DNA of 64,000 bases, from the NCBI GenBank assembly GCA_027621365.1, contig JAQCBH010000007.1, positions 32,381 to 96,380 of the forward strand. Direction: 5' to 3'. Source of the stretch: Bacteroidota bacterium. Its GTDB lineage: Bacteria > Bacteroidota > Bacteroidia > NS11-12g > UBA955. Under the pieces are notes generated by a model that saw only the letters and a list, made by a program, of their open reading frames with translations, was not told where the DNA came from and searched no databases. This document shows, one piece after another, positions 18,560 through 26,736 of the stretch (positions are counted from its first letter, which is position 1; the number at the start of each line of letters is the position of its first letter). The position numbers were made by a program, and so were the translations under genes.

Positions 18560-19716
18560 TTCAAAGTGCCCCACTCGCCGATCAAGCTCAGGCGATGCTC
18601 GCTTGGGCCTTCGACGCGTCCTATGATCTGTGCCTCCACACCGAAGGAACGGCTAACATTGATGATGCTTTGGGCCACAGAAGGGTCGCAGTACAATTCC
18701 ATGCGATGACCCATATTGAAGACCTGGAACATTTCTCTCCATTCGGTTTGGCTTTCGGATTGGATCATTCGAAACAGGGGAGGAATGGGCAAGAACTGGT
18801 CTTTGATGATGTGAACGTTTTCGGCGAAGTGCAAAACTTTGGTTTGGCCGCCGCCGCTGCAATGCACCATGCCATGTATGCCGCTGCGGCACTCTTCAAG
18901 CACTTTTTTGATGATTGGAGCGTAGGTTCGGGTAGGAGAAAGGACCAATTTTCCGGCATCGATGGGGCTTCCCTCGACGGCATCGGTCAAACGTTTGCTG
19001 CCGCAATAGGTCACAGACTCAGGCAGCTGGTTGTCGTAACTTTCGGGGTACTTGCTGCGGTAATCAGAGTGGAATACATCGTGGCGGGCACTGGTCAATC
19101 CGTTGGAGCCCATACCACCGTTGTAATGCGATTCGTAGCTGGCTTGGCCGTAACTGGCAAGGCCCACGATGACTTGGCCAGGGGCAATGTTGGCGTTGTC
19201 AATGATTTCAGAGCGTTTGGCTCGGGCCACCAAGGTAGAGTCTACAATGATGGTGCGCACCAAGTCTCCAACGTCGGCCGTTTCGCCTCCAGTGGTGTGA
19301 ATGTCTACCCCGTGCTCGCGCATGGTTTGGCAAAAGGCCTCACTGCCTTCAATCAAAGCCGAAATGACCTCGCCCGGAATGAGGTTTTTATTGCGACCAA
19401 TGGTGCTGGATAGTAAAAATGGGCCAGTGCTTCCAGCGCAGAGCAGGTCATCGGTGTTCATGACGATGGCATCTTGGGAAATACCCGCCCAAACGCTCAT
19501 GTCTCCGGTTTCTTTCCAATACAAATAGGCCAAGCTGCTTTTGGTGCCGGCACCGTCGGCGTGAACGATCAAACAATCATCGGGGTTGCCGCTCAAATGG
19601 TCAGGAATGACCTTGCAAAAGGCTTTGGGCACTAGGCCTTTGTCCAACTTGGAAATGGCCTTGTGAACGTCTTCTTTTTGGGAGGAAACACCGCGCTGTG
19701 CGTACTTATCGCTCAT
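18553..19716 (-). CDS. purM: Phosphoribosylformylglycinamidine cyclo-ligase (AIR synthase)
   Basis: 387 aa from ATG 19716 (MSDKYAQRGVSSQKEDVH), the longer PurM form seen in Bacteroidota. It closes the imidazole ring in purine synthesis with ATP. PurM motifs are HADGAGTKSSLAYLYW, ISQDAIVMNTDDLLCAG, TTGGETADVGDLVRT and GMVHCSGGGQTK. It overlaps lpxB by 11 nt as the last gene of the surE operon, and also has its own -7 box. Confidence 0.93.
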   Translation of the reverse strand: MSDKYAQRGVSSQKEDVHKAISKLDKGLVPKAFCKVIPDHLSGNPDDCLIVHADGAGTKSSLAYLYWKETGDMSVWAGISQDAIVMNTDDLLCAGSTGPFLLSSTIGRNKNLIPGEVISALIEGSEAFCQTMREHGVDIHTTGGETADVGDLVRTIIVDSTLVARAKRSEIIDNANIAPGQVIVGLASYGQASYESHYNGGMGSNGLTSARHDVFHSDYRSKYPESYDNQLPESVTYCGSKRLTDAVEGSPIDAGKLVLSPTRTYAPIIKKVLEECRSGIHGMVHCSGGGQTKVLHFAENVHIIKDQFLPIPPLFRMIQSESQTEWREMFQVFNMGHRMELYCDPSVAQSIINVSRSFGVEAQIIGRVEGPSEHRLSLIGEWGTLNY

Positions 19717-20794
19717 GGTGCAAAGATAGGGCTTGCAGGATGGAATCGGCCAGCCGCTTGTTGACGCCAGGCTCACCAAGGCGGTCTCGCAAAACGGCGT
19801 ATTCTTGTTTTTGTTGGAGCCAGCTTGGACCCTCTGGTGCCAAGCGTTTCAATTGGGATTGAATGCTTGTTACATGGCAGTGTCCTTGAATGAGCTCGGG
19901 GACGATTTCGGATTGGGCGACCAAATTCACCAGCGATATGTACGGTACTTTGATCAGCCATTTGGCAGCCCAATAAGTCAGGGCAGATGTTCGGTACAGA
20001 ACCACTTGAGGGACCCCGAACAAAGCGGTCTCCAAGGTAGCAGTACCCGAAGTGACCAAGGCCAGCTGGGCCTCTTGGAGCAAGTTGTAGGTTTGGTCCA
20101 TTTGCAGCTCAATGGTTGAATTCTTGAGGATACCTCGGTACAATTCAATGGGCAATGCCGAAGTGCCAGCAACGACGGGAGTCAGCTCCGGCATGGCCTT
20201 AGCAGCCTCTATCATCAGGGGCAAGAGAGACTCCACTTCTTGCTTGCGGCTTCCAGGGAGCAGAGCAAGTAGCGGTTTGGATGCTGAAGTCTGTTCGGGT
20301 ATTTGATCCATCAAAGGATTGCCGATGTAGGTGCAGTTTACCCCTCTTTGACCAAACCATTCGGCCTCAAAAGGCAAGATGCCGTACAGGGCTGTCAAGC
20401 TTTTTAAATCTTGGGCGCGCTTTTCGTTCCAGGCCCAGGCTTTGGGTGCGATGTAAAAGTGGGTTTGTCCTTTGAAGGATCGGAGGCGTTTCAAGACCCT
20501 CATATTGAACCCGGGATTGTCTATGAATACAACCGCATCGGGATTTTCTCGTTCGATGTCCTGTACGGCCGCTGTTAAAAATTGGCGCAAGGATCGCAGG
20601 TTTTTGATGACCTCCCAAAGCCCCATGTAGGCCCTTTGGCGGTAGTCGCTGAGCAAACGAGCCCCAGCTTTCTCCATCAAGGGCCCTCCCCAAGCCACAA
20701 TCTCCAAATCGGGTCGTTGTAGCTTCAACTCGGTGACCAAATGGCTACCGTGCAAATCGCCGCTGGCTTCACCGGCAAGGAGAAAGAGTTTCAT
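19706..20794 (-). CDS. lpxB: Lipid-A-disaccharide synthase
   Basis: 362-aa GT19 glycosyltransferase that joins lipid X and UDP-diacylglucosamine. Family text: LLAGEASGDLHGSHL at the N-terminus, FIDNPGFNMRVLKRL, YIAPKAWAWNEKRA, ALLPGSRKQEVESLLP and ALVTSGTATLETALFGVPQVVLYRT. It acts at the inner face of the cytoplasmic membrane. The start overlaps the upstream small gene in TAATG. Confidence 0.95.
   Translation of the reverse strand: MKLFLLAGEASGDLHGSHLVTELKLQRPDLEIVAWGGPLMEKAGARLLSDYRQRAYMGLWEVIKNLRSLRQFLTAAVQDIERENPDAVVFIDNPGFNMRVLKRLRSFKGQTHFYIAPKAWAWNEKRAQDLKSLTALYGILPFEAEWFGQRGVNCTYIGNPLMDQIPEQTSASKPLLALLPGSRKQEVESLLPLMIEAAKAMPELTPVVAGTSALPIELYRGILKNSTIELQMDQTYNLLQEAQLALVTSGTATLETALFGVPQVVLYRTSALTYWAAKWLIKVPYISLVNLVAQSEIVPELIQGHCHVTSIQSQLKRLAPEGPSWLQQKQEYAVLRDRLGEPGVNKRLADSILQALSLHHER
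19721..19728 (-). promoter_or_regulatory. Internal -7 box for purM
   Basis: Reads TATCTTTG on the minus strand and ends 4 nt before the purM ATG, within lpxB coding sequence. It could uncouple purM from the surE-lpxB transcript. Confidence 0.55.
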
Positions 20795-21093
20795 TAGAAT
20801 CGTTGAAGTTCAATCAGGACGGCCCACAGGGTGCAGGCGATGCTGGCAATCATCCAACCGCGGTTGAAATACAGCCATTCATCTTTTCGAATGAGCAGAA
20901 AAAACAAGCCAATGTTGGTGGCAATGCCCAGTTGAAACATGCTGTTGTAGTACCACTCCATGTGGCTAATGGCCCAAATAAAATTGCCAAATTGCACCCC
21001 TTGTGCAACGGCAACTCCGGCGCCAATAAGAGGGGGTACCATGAGTCCCAAGATGAGGCCCAGAATGAATTGGGGAATATTGAATTTCATCAT
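20794..21093 (-). CDS. Small membrane protein between surE and lpxB
   Basis: 99 aa. It has three hydrophobic segments at about 5-27, 45-65 and 75-92. Its start overlaps the surE stop (ATGATGA context) and its stop overlaps the lpxB start (TAATG). No named family is recognised. Position suggests an envelope or lipid A link. Confidence 0.75.
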   Translation of the reverse strand: MMKFNIPQFILGLILGLMVPPLIGAGVAVAQGVQFGNFIWAISHMEWYYNSMFQLGIATNIGLFFLLIRKDEWLYFNRGWMIASIACTLWAVLIELQRF

Positions 21094-21881
21094 ATGCGGT
21101 CCAAACCCCATTGATTCAGGGTTCCTATGCGGTTGTGATCGGTAAGGTCAAATTGGGTGGGTACGACCGAGGCGTAGCCTTGACTCAAGGCATATTCATC
21201 GGTGTCTTGGCCATGGTCTTCATTGATGAATTGGCCGGTCATCCAGTAGTAATCGCGACCAAAGGGATCGACTCGTTTGTCAAAGTCTTCCTTCCATTTG
21301 GCTGAAGCTTGTCGGCATACCTTGATGCCTTTGATTTCGCCTTTGGGCATGTTGACGTTCAGCAAGGTGCCATAGGGCAGTTCGCGGTTGAGGTATTCGC
21401 TTACCAATTTGCGAATGACCGATTTGGCGGGTTCGAAATCGGCGTCCCAGGTGTAGTCGCACAAGGAAAAGCCGATGGCCTTCATGCCATCGATAGAGGC
21501 TTCTACGGCAGCACTCATGGTACCGCTGTAAATGACATTGATGGAGGCATTGCTGCCGTGATTGATGCCGCTGAGCATGATGTCGGGGCGGCGATCCAAG
21601 AGTTTGTCGATGGCGATTTTCACGCAGTCAACGGGAGTGCCGCTGCACTGATAGGTGCGCAAACTGTGCTGTTGGAGCGGTACACTGCAGTCGAAGTTGT
21701 GAGTTTCTACCAAGCGAATGGGTTGATTGATGGTGATGGCATGTCCCATAGCGCTTTGGGGCTTGTCAGGAGCAACCACCAATACATCGCCAAATTCCAA
21801 GGCTACTTCTACCAGGGCGCGAATGCCTGGAGCAGTGATGCCGTCATCGTTGCTAACCAAAATCAAGGGGCGAAGACTCAT
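21090..21881 (-). CDS. surE: 5'/3'-nucleotidase SurE
   Basis: 263 aa from ATG 21881 (MSLRPLILVSNDDGITAPG). The metal-binding SNDDGITAPG motif near the N-terminus and SGINHGSNASINVIYSGTM are diagnostic. It is a phosphatase of nucleoside monophosphates needed for stationary-phase survival in other bacteria. The start is supported by a consensus -7 box 4 nt upstream. It leads the surE / membrane protein / lpxB / purM operon. Confidence 0.95.
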   Translation of the reverse strand: MSLRPLILVSNDDGITAPGIRALVEVALEFGDVLVVAPDKPQSAMGHAITINQPIRLVETHNFDCSVPLQQHSLRTYQCSGTPVDCVKIAIDKLLDRRPDIMLSGINHGSNASINVIYSGTMSAAVEASIDGMKAIGFSLCDYTWDADFEPAKSVIRKLVSEYLNRELPYGTLLNVNMPKGEIKGIKVCRQASAKWKEDFDKRVDPFGRDYYWMTGQFINEDHGQDTDEYALSQGYASVVPTQFDLTDHNRIGTLNQWGLDRI

Positions 21882-21885
21882 GAAA

Positions 21886-21893
21886 CAAAAGTA
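21886..21893 (-). promoter_or_regulatory. -7 box of the surE operon
   Basis: TACTTTTG on the minus strand, 4 nt before the surE ATG and 15 bp after the T-tract of the neighbouring terminator. Confidence 0.6.
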
Positions 21894-21908
21894 GGCATTT
21901 GAAAAAGC

Positions 21909-21938
21909 AAAAAGGGCTCCCAATTGGGAGCCCTTTTT
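21909..21938. terminator. Rho-independent terminator after the Oar-like receptor
   Basis: A perfect 30-bp palindrome: AAAAAGGGCTCCC, loop AATT, GGGAGCCCTTTTT. It starts 18 bp past the receptor stop on the minus strand and insulates the surE promoter. Confidence 0.92.
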
Positions 21939-21956
21939 GGTAGAGGTTTAGAATCT

Positions 21957-24900
21957 TTAGAAGATGTATCGAGCACCCAATTGCATGGCCCAAGTGGAAC
22001 TTGTGCTTACGATATCGCGGAAGCTGCTAGTCACCAACTGGTTGTTCACCAAGTTGAAGTTGTAAGTGTTGTCAGCCGAATTGTATTTCAAAACAGCTCC
22101 GTTGTTTACGGTCAACATTTGGCGAACGCCCCAGCTGCTGTTGAGCAAGTTGCCTACGTTCAAAATGTTGGCGCTCAACTGCAATTTGTGGTTGTTGCCT
22201 TTGATGTTCTTGGCGATGTCTTGGTAGATGGCCAAATCCAATTGATTGAACCAAGGCATGATGGCCTGATAGCGCTCGGTGTATTCACCAACGTGCTGGC
22301 TCAAATAAGGATCTTGAGCAACGAAAGCATCCCAAGCGGCAGCCTGCTCAGAGGCAGAAGCAATGACGTCACCGGCTGAGTTCTTAATGTCTTTGAAGTT
22401 GATGTCAGAACCTTTGTGAACAAAGATCAAGTCGTTGGTCAAGCCATCGTTGTTGATGTCGTTGCTGTAAGTATAGTTGTAACGACCCTGATTGTACCCT
22501 TCATATACCACTGAGAATGTGGTAGCCAACATATCGTTCCATTCTTTTTTATAGGAAAGACCACCCACCAAACGATTAGGCGTAGAATATTGCGAAATTC
22601 CCAAAGCAGGAGTGTTCTGATTGGTCATGCCTCCAATGGCGTTGTTGCTCCAAGCCGAAGCCGCTTGAGAACCAGGATTAGCGGTGATGTCATAGGTGTT
22701 GTTCATAGAGTAGCTCAAGAACGCGTTCATGCCGTTTTCCCAAGTTTTGGAAGCGGTAGCAGAAATGCTCAAACCGTGGCCTTGGTTGGTGTTCGCCAAT
22801 ACCATGGCGTTGCGAACGGAACCTGTGTAAGAGCGAGAGGAGCGATCTTTATAGGCTTCAACTTCGTAAGCGGTTCCAGTGAAGAAGGTGGTATCGCCTC
22901 CTTTGAAGTTGGCATCGAATTGGTAAATGTCGTTGACAGACTTGCTGTAAATTACGTCAGCTGTGAAGTCGATGTCACCGGGCAATTTGGTGTCAATACC
23001 AAAGCTGGTGCGCCAAACTTGTGGGAACTTGAAGTTTTGATCAACCAAGGCAAAAGAAGCACCATTGGGCAAGTTGGCAGGAGTTTGGGGTAGGTTGGCC
23101 ACATAGGCATATGGATCAGGGTTGAATTGAGACACACCAGCTGCATCTAAGGCAGCTTTGTTGGTCAACTCAACAGTAGCTTGCAAGCCATAAGCGTTGG
23201 TAGGCTGGTTGGTGTACCATACAAAAGGCAAGCGACCGGTGAAGATGCCGGTACCACCGCGCACTACCAATGATTTGTCACCCTTTACGTCGTAGTTGAA
23301 TCCTACACGAGGAGAGATCAACAAGCTTGCTTCAGGCCATTTGGCAGGGTTGTACAAGTAGTCTTCACCTGTGGGGGTTTTGAAGGTGGCTGAGTCGTAG
23401 AATTTAGAGAAACCGTCATTGGCCAAAGGCGTAGTGAGGTAAACGGGGCGGTCAACGCGTATGCCGGCCGTTACTTTCAAATTGCGGTTTACACGGTATT
23501 CGTCTTGAGCGTATACAGCCAACTGACCAAAACCCAATTCAGCGACAGGGTTTTTCTCGCCGTTGTAGCCATAGGTTACAGCATATACAGAAGGTTGCAT
23601 ATCGTTCAGGAACTGATTCAATGAATCGTAGCGGTAGTAACTGGTGCCATAGCGCAAGAAGCTATTTCCAACATACATGTTGTCGTAGGCAATACCTGCG
23701 GTTACGGTGTGCTGGTTCAAGTTCATGGTGATGTTGTCGATGATGGAAGTCGTGTTGTTGACTACCTTGTTGTTCCAAGAGAACAATTCGTATCCGAAGG
23801 CGATGTATTGGTCGCCGTCCTTCTTGATGTCGACAAAGGGGAAGGGCTCAGAGCCGCTGTTGCGGGCATCGGTAACATTAGTGCGGGTAACCAACAGTTG
23901 GTTATTTACGCGCTTGTTCAAGTTGCTCTTCAATTCCAAAGAAATAGACCCAACGGTATTCAAGAAACCGTACAAAGTATTTTCGTAGCTCATGGCGTTT
24001 TGAGACCAGCGGTTAGATGAAGAACGAGGGTTTGGAGCAGATCTACCATTGGTTACCTGTTGGTTGGTGTTTTCTACATAGTTGTAGCGAGCAGTCAACT
24101 TGTGCTTGTCGCTCAAGTTCCAATCCAAACGACCCAAAATCTTGTAGTTGGAAACAGAGAAGTTACCCAAGCCCGCGTAAGGACCAGTTTCGTAACCGTA
24201 TTTGTCTTTTAGGTGCTGCTGAACAGCGATCAAGTCGCTTTCCAATACGCGAGACAAATTGGGATTGTTGGGGTCAGAGTTGGCGTTGGTAGGTTCCCAC
24301 AACAAACCAGGGAAACTGCGGTCTTCTTGCTCATAACTCAAGAAGTAAAACAATTTGTCTTGCTTGATGGCGCCGCCAACACGGAAGCCCAAAATGTTAG
24401 AAGTTGACTCAGGAATGTTGGTCAATTCGACATCGCCAATTTTGGTGCCGTTGAAATTTTGGTTTCGAACAAAAGAATAGATAGAGGCTGAAGTAACGTT
24501 AGAACCGCTTTTTGTAATGGCGTTCACGCCAGCACCCGTAAAGTTGCTTTGACGAACGTCAAAAGGAGAAACGTTAACTTGAACCGCCTCGATGGCATCC
24601 AATGAAATGGGTTGAGCATCACCACCAGGCATGTTGTTCGTGCTCAAACCAAAGTTGTTGTTGAAGTTGGCACCGTCAATGGTGATGTTGTTCATACGGC
24701 CGTCGCGACCATTGAACGAACTATTACCGCCCGCTTGTGGTGTCAAGCGTGTAAAATCGTTGATGGAACGTCTAATGGTTGGCAACGTATTCAAGGTTTG
24801 GCCGCTGATGTTGAAGCTGGCTCCTGTCTGAGTGCCTTTGCGATTGCTTGTAATGGTTACTGAACCGATGCTGCCGCCGTCTTGAGAAAGGTCGACATCC

Positions 24901-25202
24901 AAACGATACGTTTCACCCAGCTGCAAGAAAATATTGCTAAAGGTGACTGATTTTCCGCCTGCGTCAGACACAGTCACGGTGTACGGACCCCCTGCTTGCA
25001 GGTTGGTTAAATCGTAAACGCCTCCTGTTCTTGACTCGCCATTGTATTTGGCGTTGGTCGTTGTGAGAACAGCAGAAATGCTGGCACCTTCCACACTGTT
25101 AGTGCCATTGCTGATGACACCACCCATGTGAGCTGTTGTAACTTGAGCCCAAGCCGTCATGCTTGAGGCGAAAGTCAACAGCACTAATCCTAGTTTTTTC
25201 AT
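21957..25202 (-). CDS. Oar-like TonB-dependent receptor with carboxypeptidase regulatory-like domain
   Basis: 1081 aa from MKKLGLVLLTFASSMTAWAQ, a clear signal peptide. An N-terminal carboxypeptidase regulatory-like beta-sandwich (about residues 22-110: TAHMGGVISNGTNSVEG) is followed by a plug (INDFTRLTPQAGGNSSFNGRDG, FNVSPFDVRQSNFTGAGVNAI-type text) and a large outer-membrane barrel ending in the aromatic residue of ARYIF. It resembles Oar proteins, which are peptide/protein-linked receptors of Bacteroidota and Myxococcus. The substrate is unknown, and no SusD-like partner is next to it. Confidence 0.9.
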   Translation of the reverse strand: MKKLGLVLLTFASSMTAWAQVTTAHMGGVISNGTNSVEGASISAVLTTTNAKYNGESRTGGVYDLTNLQAGGPYTVTVSDAGGKSVTFSNIFLQLGETYRLDVDLSQDGGSIGSVTITSNRKGTQTGASFNISGQTLNTLPTIRRSINDFTRLTPQAGGNSSFNGRDGRMNNITIDGANFNNNFGLSTNNMPGGDAQPISLDAIEAVQVNVSPFDVRQSNFTGAGVNAITKSGSNVTSASIYSFVRNQNFNGTKIGDVELTNIPESTSNILGFRVGGAIKQDKLFYFLSYEQEDRSFPGLLWEPTNANSDPNNPNLSRVLESDLIAVQQHLKDKYGYETGPYAGLGNFSVSNYKILGRLDWNLSDKHKLTARYNYVENTNQQVTNGRSAPNPRSSSNRWSQNAMSYENTLYGFLNTVGSISLELKSNLNKRVNNQLLVTRTNVTDARNSGSEPFPFVDIKKDGDQYIAFGYELFSWNNKVVNNTTSIIDNITMNLNQHTVTAGIAYDNMYVGNSFLRYGTSYYRYDSLNQFLNDMQPSVYAVTYGYNGEKNPVAELGFGQLAVYAQDEYRVNRNLKVTAGIRVDRPVYLTTPLANDGFSKFYDSATFKTPTGEDYLYNPAKWPEASLLISPRVGFNYDVKGDKSLVVRGGTGIFTGRLPFVWYTNQPTNAYGLQATVELTNKAALDAAGVSQFNPDPYAYVANLPQTPANLPNGASFALVDQNFKFPQVWRTSFGIDTKLPGDIDFTADVIYSKSVNDIYQFDANFKGGDTTFFTGTAYEVEAYKDRSSRSYTGSVRNAMVLANTNQGHGLSISATASKTWENGMNAFLSYSMNNTYDITANPGSQAASAWSNNAIGGMTNQNTPALGISQYSTPNRLVGGLSYKKEWNDMLATTFSVVYEGYNQGRYNYTYSNDINNDGLTNDLIFVHKGSDINFKDIKNSAGDVIASASEQAAAWDAFVAQDPYLSQHVGEYTERYQAIMPWFNQLDLAIYQDIAKNIKGNNHKLQLSANILNVGNLLNSSWGVRQMLTVNNGAVLKYNSADNTYNFNLVNNQLVTSSFRDIVSTSSTWAMQLGARYIF

Positions 25203-25257
25203 AAAAATGATTTTAGAGTTTGTAGCAAAAGAAAGCTTGATTTTCAATGCCCTAATG

Positions 25258-25276
25258 AACAAATTCTCAACAAATT
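25258..25276. repeat. Paired 8-bp direct repeat upstream of the Oar-like gene
   Basis: AACAAATT occurs twice, 11 bp apart (25258 and 25269), within the 156-bp divergent gap. One helical turn spacing fits a regulator dimer or the promoter of either gene; function is unknown. Confidence 0.35.
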
Positions 25277-25358
25277 GTTATGCAGCAACTAATGACTGTG
25301 TAATTCGCAAATAAATTAGGGGCTTGGCAACATAGTTCGTCGTGGTTCAGAGAATTAT

Positions 25359-26735
25359 ATGATTGAGTGTTTTACCTTTAGAACCTCAACAAGAACGGTG
25401 GGTAAATCGATTCGTAAATATTTAGTCGGACTGATTTTGGGACTGGTGTCCCAAACGGTATGGTCTTTTACTGATCAGCAGAAACATTCGATATTGTTAG
25501 ATTTTCAGACCTTCTACCTGTCTGAATTTGGTCATACTGCTCAGGTGACATTGATCGACGTGATCGAAGCTGGTGATTCTCTGTTGATCAATCCCAATGG
25601 AACCCACTATGTCTATTCCTTTAAAGAGAGCCGTCCTGGATTTCTGCGTTTGGATAAATCCACCTTTCATGGTCACAACTTTGGCCGAAAATTGTTTTGG
25701 TTCGAAAACCAATTGTACGCCTTAGGTGGTTATGGTTTTTGGGTCGATCATTCCAAACTCATTCGCTTCAATTGGAGCACTAGAGAATGGGACCTGATTC
25801 TCACAAAAGGGCCCTCTCCAGGAGGGAGTCCATTGTTGTGTTTTGAACGCAACGACTCGCTGTTTTGCATTCGAAGTATTTTCAGAGGCCAAGAAGGTGA
25901 TTTTCCTCGCATCGTGAGCCAAATGTGGGTGCTTGATTTGCGCAAATTGCAATGGACCAATTATGCCTTTGATCCAAACATTGGTTTGGAGTCTTCTGAT
26001 TATCGTTTATCGGCTGAGAATGAAAATTGGTTCGTTGGAACCACGATGCCCAGATCCCAAGAAGTCATCGTCAACAAGCAAACCGGTAAATTCTATTTGA
26101 ATAACAGTGGGCCGCCGCTAATGGCCATACCAGAGCTGGGACTTTCGGGCGTGAATTTGATGAATAATGAAAAGGCTATGTCCTACATATTGGGAGATAG
26201 TTTGATCATTTTGTATGAAGATTCGTTTCCATATGCTCGAGCCGATTTGTCCACTTTCGTCTTCGAATACTGCAGGGAGGAGAGCGTAGATCTGAATGAT
26301 CTCAGTCGCTCCTTGAACCCCGAAAACGACGGAATGGAGCAAATGTCTTTTGTCTCTGAACGATTAATCTACTGGTTGGGGTTGATTCTGTTGCTTTTTT
26401 TGTATGTCCTTGAAAAGCGGTTCAATCGTAAAGCCAACAAAAGTGAATTTCAATTCAATCAAGGATTTGTTGATCGTAAGTCTCAACCGGTGTTATCGCC
26501 AGAAGATGAAATAGCCGTTGGCATTCACAATAATGGGAGTCGGCATTATAGCCAAGATGAATTGGATGACCTCTTTCATATCCAAGAGTTTGATTACGAT
26601 AGTCGAAAGCTCAAGCGCAGCCGTATAATAGCTGAATTGAATAAGAAGCATGAGGGACTTTTAGAGAGAAAAAGAGATCCGTCAGATAAACGAAAGTTTC
26701 TCTATGTTGTCAATCACTTGAAATTCAAAGGATGA
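25359..26735 (+). CDS. Kelch-like transmembrane protein with basic cytoplasmic tail
   Basis: 458 aa, no known family. N-terminal hydrophobic segment at about 21-36, then a periplasmic region (about 40-330) with Kelch-type blocks: LFWFENQLYALGG, KLIRFNWSTREWDLI, MWVLDLRKLQWTNY. A single membrane helix is at about 335-351. The cytoplasmic tail ends in a charged helical stretch at about 398-455 (YSQDELDDLF, SRKLKRSRIIAELNKKH, DPSDKRKFLYVV) that could be a winged-helix or output domain. It faces the kinase gene tail-to-tail with a 1-bp gap, so it may sense the same signal. Confidence 0.7.
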   Translation: MIECFTFRTSTRTVGKSIRKYLVGLILGLVSQTVWSFTDQQKHSILLDFQTFYLSEFGHTAQVTLIDVIEAGDSLLINPNGTHYVYSFKESRPGFLRLDKSTFHGHNFGRKLFWFENQLYALGGYGFWVDHSKLIRFNWSTREWDLILTKGPSPGGSPLLCFERNDSLFCIRSIFRGQEGDFPRIVSQMWVLDLRKLQWTNYAFDPNIGLESSDYRLSAENENWFVGTTMPRSQEVIVNKQTGKFYLNNSGPPLMAIPELGLSGVNLMNNEKAMSYILGDSLIILYEDSFPYARADLSTFVFEYCREESVDLNDLSRSLNPENDGMEQMSFVSERLIYWLGLILLLFLYVLEKRFNRKANKSEFQFNQGFVDRKSQPVLSPEDEIAVGIHNNGSRHYSQDELDDLFHIQEFDYDSRKLKRSRIIAELNKKHEGLLERKRDPSDKRKFLYVVNHLKFKG

Positions 26736-26736
26736 C

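Noticed and set aside
18538..19413. 291-aa open frame on the plus strand, opposite purM
   Set aside because: The minus strand holds a full purM with all motifs. The plus translation has no family features and arises from codon bias of the real gene.
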